In this document: in pieces, positions 1 through 10,879 of the stretch
Position numbering within the stretch: the first letter of the stretch is position 1
Layout of the letters: every line of letters begins with the position of its first letter
Assembly (NCBI GenBank): GCA_964036665.1
Contig: OZ038528.1
Span: forward strand, 26,523,245 to 26,587,244
Source of the DNA: Gordius sp. MW1
Lineage: Eukaryota > Nematomorpha > Gordioida > Gordea > Gordiidae
DNA: 64,000 bases
Direction: 5' to 3'
Notes under the pieces: model-generated
The model's input: the letters and a program-made list of their open reading frames with translations, nothing else
Database searches by the model: none
Told to the model about the DNA's origin: nothing
Position numbers and translations under genes: made by a program

Positions 1-522
1 GGGGGCTCATAGCAACCGACGTCCAAGAGAAAAAATGGACAAACGGGAAGGTGGAAAACTTAATGCAACAACTAAGAACATGGACGTTAGACACTCACCC
101 GCAAGAATGGGAAGGGTGGCGGCAAAATTAGGCGACGGGAAGCCGCTGATAAATGTATACATGGTGTGGTTGTTGTTAATTATATTATATGCTCCGTAGT
201 AGTGTACAATATATAATATGGTATTAATAAAAGTGTATAATAAAGGGGGATTGTACATCTTAGTTTAAAGGTTGATATAATATGGCTCTCGATCTTGAGT
301 AAGGGATCGAGTAGCATTGTTACATTTCTTAGATGCAAAGACTGATGGGCCTGCGACCGAAGTCACCCCGTGCCCAATAACCACCTGCAGTCAGCCAATA
401 ACCACCCACAACCAACAAACAACAACCTAATATAAATCAACAACAACCGGCCATCAATGGGCAACCACCTGTAACTACCTGACAACCACCTAATCCGCCC
501 ACCTGTTCAAAAAAAAGGGAGG
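1..522 (+). other. Unclassified AT-rich flank, possibly 3' internal part of an LTR retroelement
   Basis: No gene is recognised. The first ~160 bases read on the plus strand as a short open stretch without a recognisable domain. Bases 380-500 are a low-complexity caacaacc/ccacc run that translates as Gln/Pro-rich peptide with stops. The end, an A8 run followed by GGGAGG at 509-522, resembles a polypurine tract just before an LTR beginning TG. This fits the 3' end of a retroelement, but no pol motif is visible to confirm it. Confidence 0.25.
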
Positions 523-968
523 TGTCGTATTGAATACAATCCAAAGACTGGAATTTTATTACCTCTTAAACCTCCCAGAACTATTAGAAGAAAACGCTAC
601 AAGTATGAGGGCACAGGACGTATAGGGAATTGGACCTTGGAAGTATTTATTGGAACAGAAAGAGGCTCTTCTTATAAGGGATTAGTCCTTGGGAATATCG
701 AAGAAACTTGGGGCCATAAATTAGAATTACAGAAGGTTTGGAACGAAAAGGGGTTATAGAAGCCAGAAAACCTTGAAGATGACAGATCTAGAACGTTAAG
801 GGAGGCCAAGCCAGGTTAACGGGGCCAAGAAATGGAAGGTATAAAAGGCCAATGGGAAGAACACACACTCACTCTCGCACACTTACTTACTCACTTTTTC
901 CCAAAGGGTGGTTACGCAATAAAAACATTATAAAATCCCCAAACCCACATTTTTCCCCTGTTTCCTAC
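523..968 (+). repeat. Possible 3' LTR of an unidentified retroelement
   Basis: The segment starts TGTCGTATTG immediately after a purine-rich tract and ends ..TTTCCTACA, giving TG...CA ends. Inside are a TATA-like tataaaagg near 840 and an aataaaa signal near 920, in LTR promoter/polyadenylation order. About 80 open codons run from ~505 to 759, but they start without a Met and match no family I recognise, so they may be chance. No partner LTR lies in the window, so this rests on signals alone. Confidence 0.3.
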
Positions 969-1819
969 ATTTCGCGGAAGTTCATATTTATATCCGTGGT
1001 GTTTGAATTAATAAATTAATATATAAATTCGATTAAAAGTCTAAATTCTTTATTCAACCCCAGTTACAAAACAGAAAAACTATCAAACTTGCAAAATGGG
1101 ATTTTGTATATTAATTTATTTACAATATTTATATAACATGCATATAGCTTTTTACACTTATTATATATTTAATCTATCAGAATTGATAATATATTGTATA
1201 TAATTAGCTACATTTTATTAGCATCCTTAATTTTAAAGGTGTTTAATAAATCATACAAGAGGGTCATAGATTATTAGAATACGGTATAAATACTTAAACC
1301 TTAAGCTATTTTTGCTCATTGCTTGTGAATTATTCGGGGGGGGGGGGGGGGGGGAGAGTTGTCTTTATATAACCCTCCAATGTACTTATGGGGTCTAAGA
1401 AATCCCACAAGTTATAATTTAACACCACATAAAGAGTTTTAGATTTAGAGATTTGGTTTTTTTAGAGTTTCTATAATTATGCAAGAGCTACATTTCCTGA
1501 AAATTTCATAGGATTTGCCTCAATACTTTTGGAGATATAAGCGTTTGGGGTCCTATAAACCCAATAAGGACAATTAAGAAAGTTTTTTTTATTTTTTATA
1601 AAATTTTTGTTTATTTTTTATTTAAAAATAGTAATTTAAGCATGTGTATAACATTTGGATCAATATCGCTAGTTATATTTGTTTATAGAAAACAAGATTT
1701 TCATGCAATAGGTGTCAAAATCCTGTCTGTGTTGATCACACTATAATATTTTGCGAAAATTGCAGCGAAAAATTAGAAAAAAATGACCATTTTTTAGAGT
1801 CTTCTATTTTTTTACTGTA
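969..1819. other. AT-rich non-coding stretch with a G homopolymer
   Basis: I see no coding signal. A G run lies at about 1336-1355. The part from 1370 has several 'ggggtc' boxes in AT-rich DNA, similar in style to 2400-2600 and 36100-36320, and may be non-coding sequence of the decayed piggyBac-like element whose coding remnant lies at 2790-3195. Confidence 0.3.
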
Positions 1820-2332
1820 TAATGGCGAAGTATATCCGGTGTAATGTGCGACAAGAAAATGCCAATATGACTGAAGAGCAAAGCCTACAAATCCATCTTA
1901 AGGCCGATGTTACTCTATGTAAGTGAAACATGGGCATTAAACACCATGGAAAGAAAGTTATTACAAGCCACCGAGATGAGAATGATACGATGGAGCTTGG
2001 GGTATACTAAGCTCGACCATATGACGAATGACTTTTTCATGATAGAAGTTGGTATTCAACCTATGGCGGACATGATTAACGATAATTGGCTAGTATGGTA
2101 TGGGCATATACTAAGAAGGGAAACGAGTGAAGTAAATCGAAAAGTACTGGACATGGAGGTATCGGGCAAGAGAGGATGACGACCCCGGGTCACGTGGAAA
2201 GAACAAGGCGATAAAGTTAGGAAAGCAAAATAGATTAGTCAAGACATGGTACTCCCCCTGTCAAGATGGAAGAAACTTATCAAAACAAACCCCTCGACAG
2301 TGGGACCAAATAACTGATAAAAAGAAGATTAA
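1820..2332 (+). pseudogene. 5'-truncated RTE-type LINE, RT C-terminal end and 3' tail
   Basis: The plus strand encodes the end of an RTE-type reverse transcriptase: an SGVMCDKK-like segment, LLYVSETWAL, then EMRMIRWSLGYTKLD, and the terminal WYGH box. This is the same block as residues ~460-580 of the RTE copy at 18246-20057. A TGA near 1877 interrupts the upstream part. The 3' end reads ...ccaaataactgataaaaagaag, the tail also found in the RTE fragments carried by the two Helitrons. Upstream EN and RT domains are missing, as expected of 5'-truncated LINE insertions. No target-site duplication was identified. Confidence 0.8.
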
Positions 2333-2399
2333 CACTTCGTAGGTCGGGTGGGGTCATTATGATCAAGCCGTTTAAAAATGCACTACAAAATAAATGAGT

Positions 2400-2620
2400 G
2401 AATATTACAATTTCATTTTTTCAGTAGCTTAACAAAAGTTACCTTAGAATATCTTTTCAAAAATTTGGCTAGTTTTTATCCAATAGTTTTTAAGATAGAG
2501 AGTGCCTTAGATACCCGGGGTCTTCCACGACCCCACCTTGCATAAAATGGAAAAAAAATTCAACATTTTTTTTGAAATATATTATTAAAACCCATTATTG
2601 TAAACCCATTTTTGAAGAAA
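2400..2620. repeat. Dispersed repeat, inverted copy near 36100-36320
   Basis: This stretch, with a central ggtcttccacgaccccacc block flanked by AT-rich sequence, is similar to the reverse complement of 36100-36320 (gtggggtcctgaaagatccc). Shared words such as 'agcttaacaaaagttaccttagaatat' versus 'atattctaagataaattttattaagct' extend for at least 150 bp. The family was not identified. Its position next to a piggyBac-like transposase remnant suggests it may be that element's non-coding part. Confidence 0.45.
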
Positions 2621-2789
2621 TGTTTTGTATACATTTCTTTTTATTTAAAATATTCAAATTTTAAACTCTGATTACCTGATAATTTTTCCTCGTGGTATTT
2701 CAAAGTGCTTATTTGTGTGATTTTTCCCACATTTTTTGATTTTTTATAATTTCTAATCTTAAGAAGTGCAGTATTTTTTATAGTTCTTC

Positions 2790-3195
2790 GTCTGAAGATG
2801 GTATATAATAACAGTTATAACATTTTATCAAGTAATTCTTGATGATTCTGATGATTATATCTACATGAGTAGTCATGACTCTGAGAGCGAGTTAATAGGA
2901 GACTAAGATAAAGAAGAGTTAATTGATATGCCTAACAAAAATAGTTACTTTTATAAGAAATATCTTAGAAGCTTTTATTATATTATATATTTCAAAGGGA
3001 AAGACAATACTAAGTGGCACAAAAAATTGTCCTAATAAAAATGTTAGAACAAGGAACATAATTTTGTATTGCATTTAACTGCAGTAAAGTTATATAAATG
3101 GGCAGCCAAAACTCCTCTTGGTTGTTTTAAAATACTTATTGCAGATGAAATAGTTAAGAGTATAGTGAAATTTAGCAAATTTGTGACTATAAAAT
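2790..3195 (+). pseudogene. Decayed piggyBac-like transposase fragment
   Basis: Plus-strand translation shows an acidic Ser/Asp/Glu stretch (SSHDSESELIGD) and then, after stops, YFKGKDNTKWHKK. This resembles the conserved GKD-x-TKW box near the start of piggyBac transposase domains (DDE_Tnp_1_7). A later segment, WAAKTPLGCFKILIADEIVK, resembles the region before the first catalytic Asp. Several stops and frame changes are present and the catalytic core is absent. This is an ancient, inactive remnant. Recognition is by motif only; a profile search would be decisive. Confidence 0.5.
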
Positions 3196-3324
3196 GTACA
3201 TGTAACTATTTTTATGGCCTTATAAAATTTCTGTAAATTTTTTCATTTAAATATTGACCTTATTCTTAATTTTTATATTTTATTGTGTATCTATATAAAT
3301 AAATTTATAAAATAATATTTAGAT

Positions 3325-4176
3325 TCTGTTGTAGTTGGATAAAGTCTTTCCCCACACACACACCCCCCATCTTTCTCTCCTCGTTTTATTATATTTACAC
3401 GCGTACTGCGCAGGCAGGGCTGTCACGCTTGAAGGAACTTATTGGAGATTTAATCTCTTTGTTTGTATTAGAATCAGATATTATAATAATACGCATATAA
3501 TTCGCGTTTTTATTCGCGCGGATTAGATATATTTCGTCGTTTCTTCGCGCGGAGATAATGGGACACTTCTTATACTTATGAACATTAATGAAATTAAATT
3601 CGAATAAATACATTGGTTTCTAATTAAATATCCTTAATAGAAATTAACGTAAGATCAAATGAGTATAATTAAAAAAATGATAGAAAAAGTAGCGCAATAA
3701 TACCTTTAATAATAATAATACTTTGTAATTCTTGTGTTTTTAATTAATTATCTTTCTTACATTACTGTAGAAAGAATTAAATAAAAAAGGACTGAGCAAC
3801 AAATTACTATTATTTACGTTACTATTATTTATTTAAGAATACTCATTTGATCTTACCTTAATTTCCATTAAAGATATTTAATTAGAACCCCATGTATTTA
3901 TTCGAGTTTAATTTCATTAATGTTCATAAGTATAAGAAGTGTTCCAATATCTCCGCGCGAAGAAACGACGAAATATATCTAATCCGCGCGAAGAAATACG
4001 CGAATGATAGGCGTATTATTATAATATCTGAAAAGAGATTAAATCTCCAATAAGTTCTTTCAAGCGTGACTGCCCTGCCAGCGCATTAGGCGTATAAATA
4101 TAATAAAACGAGCAGAGAGAGATGGGGGGGGGTGTGTTTGTGTGTGTGGGGAAGGACTTTATCCAACTACAACAGA
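3325..4176. mobile_element. Palindromic (foldback/MITE-like) element with ~345 bp arms
   Basis: Bases 3325-~3675 recur as reverse complement at ~3835-4176. Both outer ends read tctgttgtagttggataaag, followed by the same CA-rich, Ser/Thr-codon-free sequence, an 'aaggaacttattggagattt' block and several copies of the palindromic word cgcgcg(g)a. The central ~160 bp is AT-rich and unpaired. ORFs inside (3335-3526, 3395-3613, 4019-4237) are mirror images of non-coding repeat and not genes. No clear target-site duplication was found. It is a non-autonomous inverted-repeat element of unknown superfamily. Confidence 0.8.
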
Positions 4177-4189
4177 TTCCTAACAATAT

Positions 4190-4680
4190 GAGTTGATACC
4201 AATAGTAACTTTTTTGCCGTAAAAAATAAAAGGCCAAAACTGCCTAAGTTTGAACATCTCTATTTTCTTTGTTTTTTGGTTATTTTTTACCAAATTTTCC
4301 ACATTTATAGTTTCAATCTTCTTTTATATAAGCTTATTGATTAAGCTATAAAATATATTTTTTTGGTATGAGCCACAATGGTCATTAGGAAAAAAATTTT
4401 GGGGTGCTATAATTATATGTATAAAATTTAAACCACTTGATCAAATAGCCAAATTAATATATTAATGAACGTATAAAAGTTGATATATTAGTCTTGCAAA
4501 TTATGACAAGTTTATATTCAAAAACATCTAAGTTATAGCTATTTAAAGTTTTGGACCCTAAATATTAACCGTTTTAGCATTTCTGACTCAACCTACGAAG
4601 AGTTTAATATAACCTTAATGATTGTTAGGAATAATATTACGTTTATTGAGATCCTCTCAAAAAAATATCCTGTAAATAAT
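4190..4680. repeat. Dispersed AT-rich repeat (related copies near 34.7-35.3 kb and 56.5-56.8 kb)
   Basis: The sequence around 'accacttgatcaaatagcc' and 'ggcc..aactgcctaagtttgaacatctc' is similar to the reverse complement of 34700-35250 and to part of 56500-56780. The common features are a gatcaa(g)tgg(t)t box, a 'ttggctcat' box and a run of long A/T stretches. It has no open frame of interest. It is likely a non-autonomous DNA element whose ends I could not define. Confidence 0.4.
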
Positions 4681-4689
4681 GATTGTTCG

Positions 4690-5515
4690 ATGTATAGGAT
4701 CACATAATAAATCTTGCAGCAAAACAAGTTCTAGAGAATGTAAATCACAATTTAATCAAACTATGAACGTTAATAAAAATTGCATGGCAGCAAAAGAATA
4801 TTTTAAGATTAAAGGTTTTGTCAAGAGTTTGAGCGACATATTATTTATATGACATGATAGTCAGATGGAATAGGCTTTTTTAATGAGACAAGAGATATAC
4901 CTTCTGGTAATGAATAAGAAGAAATCGGTGAAGTTAAAAGATACTTTTTCTCTTTTACCAAGCAACCAATCTAGTATGTGGGGAGATATATCCCACAATG
5001 AACTTGGTTTTACCTCTTTATTAACATTTAATTGAAAAGTTAGCAGGAATAGATAGATGATCATGGTGTGAAAATGGCTAAGCAAAAAATCCAAATAAAT
5101 GGCGCATGATGAAAAGATAGCGAGACTAAGTGTCGTTGATCCCATGCTTAAAATTCAATATTTTGCATGTTAGTCATCCGAAAATAATATATTTTCGAAA
5201 CTGCCCTAGGGAGTCTGGCTGTAGATTTGATAATAACTAATGATTTGACAAGTCTAGATCAACTATTCAAGTCAGACAGGAATGCGAAACGGCCTTTAGA
5301 AACGTTTTTATCTGAACCTCGTGTACAATGGTGGAGTTCGCATGAACGGCGTTTTCCAGCCATCTAAAAATTGGCGAAGAATATTCTGTCAATTCTTAAT
5401 GTGAAAGAATATATTCTACTGGGACCAATTTATTGACTAAACATAAACAATCCTTTAAGGAAGAAAATATTTAAAAAATTATTTGCCTCACAAACTGGCT
5501 GAAAAACACTTCCTA
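4690..5515 (+). pseudogene. Decayed hAT (Ac-like) transposase, C-terminal half
   Basis: The clear part is 5210-5510. Plus-strand translation gives FLSEPRVQWWSSHERRFPAI, then LAKNILSI, then ERIYSTGTNLLTKHKQS and a LTNWL end. This is the order of the hAT dimerisation region (WW..E..FP, LSIPATS.PSERxFS, KR..L). The SIPATSVPSER box is corrupted by a frameshift near 5395. Upstream from ~4690 there are short transposase-like pieces broken by stops. No TIRs were found. It is a different hAT lineage from the element at 23296-25431, whose equivalent box is PVTSGSCERSFS. Confidence 0.65.
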
Positions 5516-6119
5516 ATTATTTTACAAATATCTTTTCGTTCGCCTATTATATTTTCATATTCAATGCAATATTTTATTTTTTGTCATAATATTTTTAAAT
5601 AAATTTTTTGAAAGGTATTTGTAGAGTCTTATAAAAAACTTAAAACATGTCCGAATCAAATTCGAATCTTCATTTTATTTTTCGACCAATACGTTTGAAT
5701 TCTTTGAATCGAATATTAAAAATATTCAATTCGAATTCGAAATTCACAGGCGTAGAAATAAAATCAATTTTTCGAATTCTTTTTTATTCGAATCGGATTT
5801 TTGAATCTCAGCAAGAGATATTCTTCGAAGGTCACACATAAGGATTTGTTCTATTCATAATTTCGAATCCCATGTCGAATCAAATTTTTAATCCAAATGA
5901 GTAGAATTCTACCGTAGGTTTTTTCAATTTATTTAACGCGTTTAAAATTAAGATAATTTTCAACGTCTTGATAGTGGTTTTAAATTTATTTGAGTATTAT
6001 TTTAAAGACTTTTAAATTTGCCTTAAAGTTGAACGTCACCTATAGGTTACACTCAGCAGAGCTTGTTTACTAGCCTTATGTTTTCGATGATTTTATTTTA
6101 AAACTATGATTTTTTAAAC
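5516..6119. other. AT-rich non-coding stretch with TTCGAA-rich segment
   Basis: No coding signal is seen. Bases 5645-5885 are unusually rich in ttcgaa/gaattc words (about ten), which could be a decayed simple or satellite-like sequence. The 64-codon ORF at 5647-5841 arises from that compositional bias and resembles no protein. Confidence 0.4.
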
Positions 6120-6540
6120 AAATTGTCTCTTCTTTTAAAAGTTAATAGTATATAGGGGTGGGGCTAGAAATCAAAAAGAAGATAACTTTTGTGCCCTTCA
6201 GCAATAATAATAAGTCTTATTAAAACCATATTTTGATTTCCTTTGATATTTTGTTATGAAATATGGCAGAAACTTTATATTTATAGATTATATTAGGCTT
6301 AAGCCACCCAAGAAATAATTTTATTTTACATTATTTAATAATTATTATCTTTATTTGTTTATAACTTATTAAAAATAAAAAAAATTCCTTGTCAATATAC
6401 CCGTTTTTTGGATTTTAATTGATTTGTACAAACCGACTCACTATACGCCATATAATTTTATGTAGGTAGCTTTATTATATTTTTTAAAATTACATAGTTT
6501 CGTCGTTCATTAAATATAAGCATATCTATTATAAATTAAT
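6120..6540. repeat. Diverged fragment of the 23.3 kb hAT family
   Basis: The block 'ccttgtcaatatacccgttt..tgatttgtacaaac' at ~6385-6435 and surrounding sequence match, with divergence, 16715-16780 and the reverse complement of 23640-23700, inside the hAT family elements. No termini were recognised. It is an old fragment. Confidence 0.4.
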
Positions 6541-8502
6541 AATATAAAATTTATCGCGGGTAATTTCGCTAGAGACCTGCCTGTACGATTGAGCCTCGTG
6601 CAGTTCTCTAAGCATAATTACCCTCAAAAGAAAACAATGAGCCCAGGGACTGTGTTAAAAAAGTTATAAACGGAGGTGTGTTTCTATAATATTTATATTA
6701 ATTAATGGTTATTTAACGTATGTTAAATCAATAATGAAAATTAAATTATTTTTTTTCGTTACTCATTCATTCATCAATACCTTAATGCGCATTTCAAGGT
6801 GTAAAGTGTTAATTAGAGAGTAAATATAGACGTGGTCCGCTCCAATCAGCCCCTTTAAACATCCTTAAAATTTAGATTAGGCAAATTTTATATTTAATTA
6901 AGTATAATTTTTTACACGATTATTACTAACATTTGGAAATACGTTATTTTGCTCCCCCAAAAAATAGAATCTATATTAAAAGATAAATAAAAGGTTCTGT
7001 AATTCCACGGTCGGGATTATTTATTATTTTAAAGGGCTCGGGCCCTACCCAGGGTTTATATATTTTTTGACGGCCGGACTAATTGACTTTAAGAGGCCCG
7101 TTTAGGTCGCCAATTTTTGCATGCTTGTGTGTAAGTCGAAGGTAATGTAAGAGAGATCTAAAATTTGGGAACATTATATTCTTAAAAGGATTCGAGTGTA
7201 AGTAAATTATAAATATACAAAGGATTACCTGATTATTAAGTTTAGTAAATGGCTATAAAGCCATTTACCTCTGCCCACTCGTGTAAAAATTTAAGTCCGG
7301 CCAGCAAAGAGAAATATACGCGCCACTCAACTGGTAATGATTTAGTTAGATTTTTATAGAAATACTAAACCTCTTAAGCTTAGTTTCAATCGTTATAAAA
7401 ATTCAAGGGGCCAAAAATACACCTTAAAACCCTTTGTTTATTTTTTATTTTGCATTAAATTTCGATTTAAGATGCTAAACAAGGCAACCATTTTTGAATT
7501 CAACGATTAACGAGTTTCAAATTTATATTTAAAATCTTATTTTTATATGTTATTTGTCTCCCAAAAATGGTGCAATGTTTTAACCTTATCGTATCCCATA
7601 GCATGCCTAAAAATTTGTTTAAAGCGGTAGCTATATCTAGATCAATCAGACAACTCTAAAATGCTCCAAATAAACATATTTCAAGGTTTGAGGGTTTCGG
7701 GGTTATTTTGTAGTTAAATAACAATTTTGATAAATGAATCCATGGCAAACAATTAAAAAAGAGCAAATTTTTTATATTCAGATGTGGTGTGCGGCCACTA
7801 AAGCCGGTTATCTTGTTACTTACCAAAGCCAACGCCTGTGTTTTCGCTCGTAAAGCAATATTAGGTAGGATTAGGTGGGGGGGGGGGGGGGGGCTCATAT
7901 TTAATTTACTTAAAAGATTCCCTTAGTGCCACTTATAATTCATATTTTGATTATATCTTTACAAGCCCCAAATTAATAAATTGTTGTTTAGAAGTGAATA
8001 TTAAAGCTAATGGTACAGTGCGCTTAAATCTTCCACATGCCCCTTAATCCATATAACATCTATGAAAAATAAATATGATTTACTTCGAAAAAAATATTAA
8101 CATAATGGCAGTACGTCAAATTGTCATTGTGTTACGCCTCGTCTTACATGTATTAAAATCACGCTTCTTTAAGGAAAAGAATTTAAGTTTAATGCCCAAG
8201 GATATAAAATGAATTTATAGACGACGTAGATCTCTATGATTAAATGTTGATTTTAGAAGAATATTTTTCGGGGTAGAAAATGATACTTCCCATAAGTTGG
8301 ATAAATGTCGCTTATAAAATCCCTGTCAGCTCTATTGTCCTGTCAAGAAAATCATTAAACTCTGTATTTTTTTAAAATCAAGTTATTCAAAATTATTTTT
8401 AAGGATACGGTCGACTCACTAAATAAACTTCTAATCCTACATTTACCATTGTACCTGTGGGGGTTAATATCTTTAATTATATTTTGTCCTGAATAGGCTT
8501 AC
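6541..8502. other. AT-rich non-coding stretch, putative intron
   Basis: I found no domain, terminal repeat or RNA gene. A G homopolymer lies at about 7877-7893. The 80-codon minus ORF at 7656-7898 is Pro-rich only because of that run. If the cysteine-rich exons described here belong to a single minus-strand gene, this is downstream intron or 3' flank. Confidence 0.4.
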
Positions 8503-8619
8503 TTTTTAGACACTTAACACTATCATCCACATACCCATAGGGACAAACGCATTTTTGATCCGAGCAGACGTTAGTTTGGCAGTGGGTATTTTTTTGGCAA
8601 TTTTCATTTAGCTTTTTTT
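8503..8619 (-). CDS. Host exon E: cysteine-rich EB/EGF-like module
   Basis: Reading the minus strand, an acceptor ..ATTATTAG ends at 8620 and a strong donor AAAA|GTAAGC starts at 8502. The 117 bp between encode one module: ENCQKNTHC, then QTNVCSDQKCVC, then PYGYVDDSVKCL. Cysteine spacing is C-x5-C-x4-C-x4-C-x-C-x10-C, typical of EB/EGF-like extracellular modules. The exon begins with two bases of a split codon and ends with one, so it is phase 1-1 and could be added or skipped without changing frame. It is preceded by exon D across a 112 bp intron. The product is probably secreted or extracellular; its identity is unknown. Confidence 0.75.
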
Positions 8620-8731
8620 CTAATAATTAGTCATCAATATTTTGTAAATAATAATCTGAAACAGTATCAATTTTTTAAATAGCGTTTGAACAATTTGTTC
8701 GCTAATAGGTTCTCAAAATGTTCATAATTAC

Positions 8732-8842
8732 TTTTTTTGCACCAATAACCATCTTCGTACTCTAACGCTTTATTACATCGGCATCTATTGTTTATACACC
8801 ATGCGTTTCCTGAACAACCGTCGTCCACTTCACATTCATGAC
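8732..8842 (-). CDS. Host exon D: cysteine-rich EB/EGF-like module
   Basis: The minus strand has acceptor ..CCCTAG at 8843-8844 and donor AAAA|GTAATT at 8731-8730. The 111 bp exon encodes HECEVDDGCSGNAWC, then INNRCRCNKALEYEDGYWC, a C-x5-C-x5-C-x4-C-x-C-x11-C module. Start and end phases are 1-1, matching exons A, B, C and E, and the join to exon E keeps the frame. The intron between D and E is only 112 bp, typical of insect genes, whereas the upstream intron to exon C would be about 13.8 kb and full of transposons. It is too short for a simple ORF scan and was recognised by cysteine pattern plus splice sites. Confidence 0.78.
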
Positions 8843-9464
8843 CTAGGGATTTCCCTTAATAATGCAAAATAAGCACTTATGAAAGATTCAACATTATGTT
8901 CCTAAAAATTGAAAACCAAAAGTGTTAAGTAGCACGCTACTCACTTCTAGGTAAAACTAGATATAATTTGAGCGCTATAATTTTAAGCTTGCGGTTTAAA
9001 TACTAGGCTACTTTTTCAGATGCGTCAACAGCTGTACAAATTATACGTTAAACTTTTACGCGAGCTTTATTTGAAATATAAATTGATATAATGTTATAAT
9101 CAGAACTCTTTGTGCGCAATTTAATACTATTTAAATGACATTAAAAATATCAAAAATTAATTAAATATTTTTATTAGCAGACGATATAGCTTAACTATTA
9201 GTTTAAATTACTTTATGGCATGATTTCTCTAGCATGCAAGTAAATCATATATTAATATTGTCGTAACTATATTAAATACTATGGTACATGAGATCCCTAC
9301 CAAAAATAACTAAAATTTATATAATGACTTTGAACTATATTAATCTTAGTTTAACAATTTATTTTCTATTAAAATATTTTTTATAATAACTTTGATTATT
9401 ATATTAAGAGTCTTGCCCCCTTTTATAAGAAAATGCGAGGAAGATTGTTTAATTTTATATTATA
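8843..9464. other. AT-rich non-coding stretch, putative intron
   Basis: Nothing recognisable is seen apart from the splice acceptor of exon D at its left edge. Composition is about 75% A+T by eye. No terminal repeats were found. Confidence 0.4.
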
Positions 9465-10289
9465 CTAGCTGTAGCTGACCCGGCAAACGTTGTTTTGCTA
9501 TATACATTATTTCTAGAAAATACTATAAGTGATGTGCATGCTCATCGTTATGCCTCGATCATATAATGAGCGATTAAAATATAATTGTCCTATGAGAAAT
9601 AATTCACGAACTTAATGTAGGAAGAATTAACACGCTAAATATAAAATATAACATATAAAGCAAAGTACTTAACATCAAATTTTTTATTGCTTTGCTTTAC
9701 CTATTTTGCCTATATAAATATACTGTCAAATAAATTAATACATACATGCCTAAAGAATTATTTAATTTGTAAATTGCCACAGGTTTGTTTTTTTATTAAA
9801 GGTGGTAAAAACATTTTTTGGTCCTACCGCAAAATCACGATTCTGGCAAATGGCCGTTTTCGGACTTCAATCAAAACCCCAACCTTCCTGAAAATCTGTT
9901 TTATTTTTGTGCCTGAACATATTCTTGCGCGTCCAGCTTTTCACTTATTTGGGCAAACTACAATTCTGCTTACATCAGCTTAGAAACTTTAGGTATATCA
10001 TTGGCCGCCAACCGAGCTTTATTGCAATAGGGTCTCATTGTTATCATGTTTTGCTGATATAATGTGTAGTTTAAGCCAACCGTAGCCCGAACCTCTACCC
10101 TCAATTTGCCCTCCGTTAATTTTTACTATTGCTTAAATTGTATAGCAAATGAATGCTCCCATACGAATTTAGAAGAGCCTAATAAGGCCACACAAAGACA
10201 GCAAGTAGACAGGGGTTTAAGGGGCGGAGCCCCTTGAGTAAGGTTTAGAGGGGCAGCCCCAGCCGGGGTACAGGGGTGAAGCCCTTTGT

Positions 10290-10526
10290 TTGAATCTTCT
10301 TCTTCTTTATCAGTTATTTGGTCCCACGGTCGTGGGGTTTGTTTTGATAAGTTTCTTGCATCTTGACCGGGTGAGTGCCATGTCTTGACTACTCTTTAGT
10401 TTTCATAACTTTCTTGCCTTGCCCGTTCCATGTGACACGCGGTCGTCCTCTTCCTCTCTTCTCCGGCACCTCCATGTCCAGTACTTTTCGATTTAGGTCA
10501 TTCGTGTCCCGTTTACTTCATACCAC
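10290..10526 (-). pseudogene. RTE LINE 3' fragment carried by Helitron copy 1 (part 2)
   Basis: The reverse complement of this stretch is the end of an RTE RT gene (a ..VNRKVLDMEV-like peptide) and its 3' tail (..accaaataactgataaagaag). It continues, across the foldback insertion, from 13733-13902. The same fragment is uninterrupted at 60785-61175 in Helitron copy 2, so the capture or insertion predates amplification of the Helitron. Confidence 0.8.
10519..10526. repeat. 8 bp target-site duplication, left copy (cataccac)
   Basis: cataccac occurs here and again at 13733-13740, directly flanking the foldback element. Helitron copy 2 has a single copy at the equivalent place (gtggtatg at 60942-60949, opposite strand). 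This is the unoccupied site and proves the insertion boundaries. Confidence 0.95.
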
Positions 10527-10879
10527 TAGTGTTGTTAAAATGCCAAAATGTTACTACCATAACCTATGGTAGTAGCATACATCTCGCCCATTACCATCAT
10601 CATAACCAGCATCATGCTGCTTAATAACCCGGTTGCTATCACTGGCAACCATGGTTGCTTGGTTGGGAGAGATGTAAGTAACCGGGCATTTGGCAGATTG
10701 GATTGATATAACCGTGGTATTGAGCAGGCTTGTTTTAAACTAAACATGGTTTTTAGCAAATTTAATTTTAGCTTACTATTAGAGTTGGTAGCTGCCATAT
10801 AATGCTAATCAATATTTTTCAATCATATATTAATACAAAAATGGTGATTAAAAAATTTAAATATATTATAAATTTGCCC

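Noticed and set aside
505-759. 80-codon open frame in the first kilobase
   Set aside because: Starts without Met, lies within what looks like an LTR, and matches nothing recognised; kept only as a remark.
9687-9983. 98-codon ORF, also seen in the second Helitron (61492-61692)
   Set aside because: Conservation reflects common descent of the Helitron; no domain, and the two copies differ in frame outside a short shared peptide.
10535-10798. ORF of 87 codons (minus) at the left end of foldback A
   Set aside because: Lies in the terminal inverted repeat; its mirror image (13552-13779) encodes a different frame, so it is not selected as protein.
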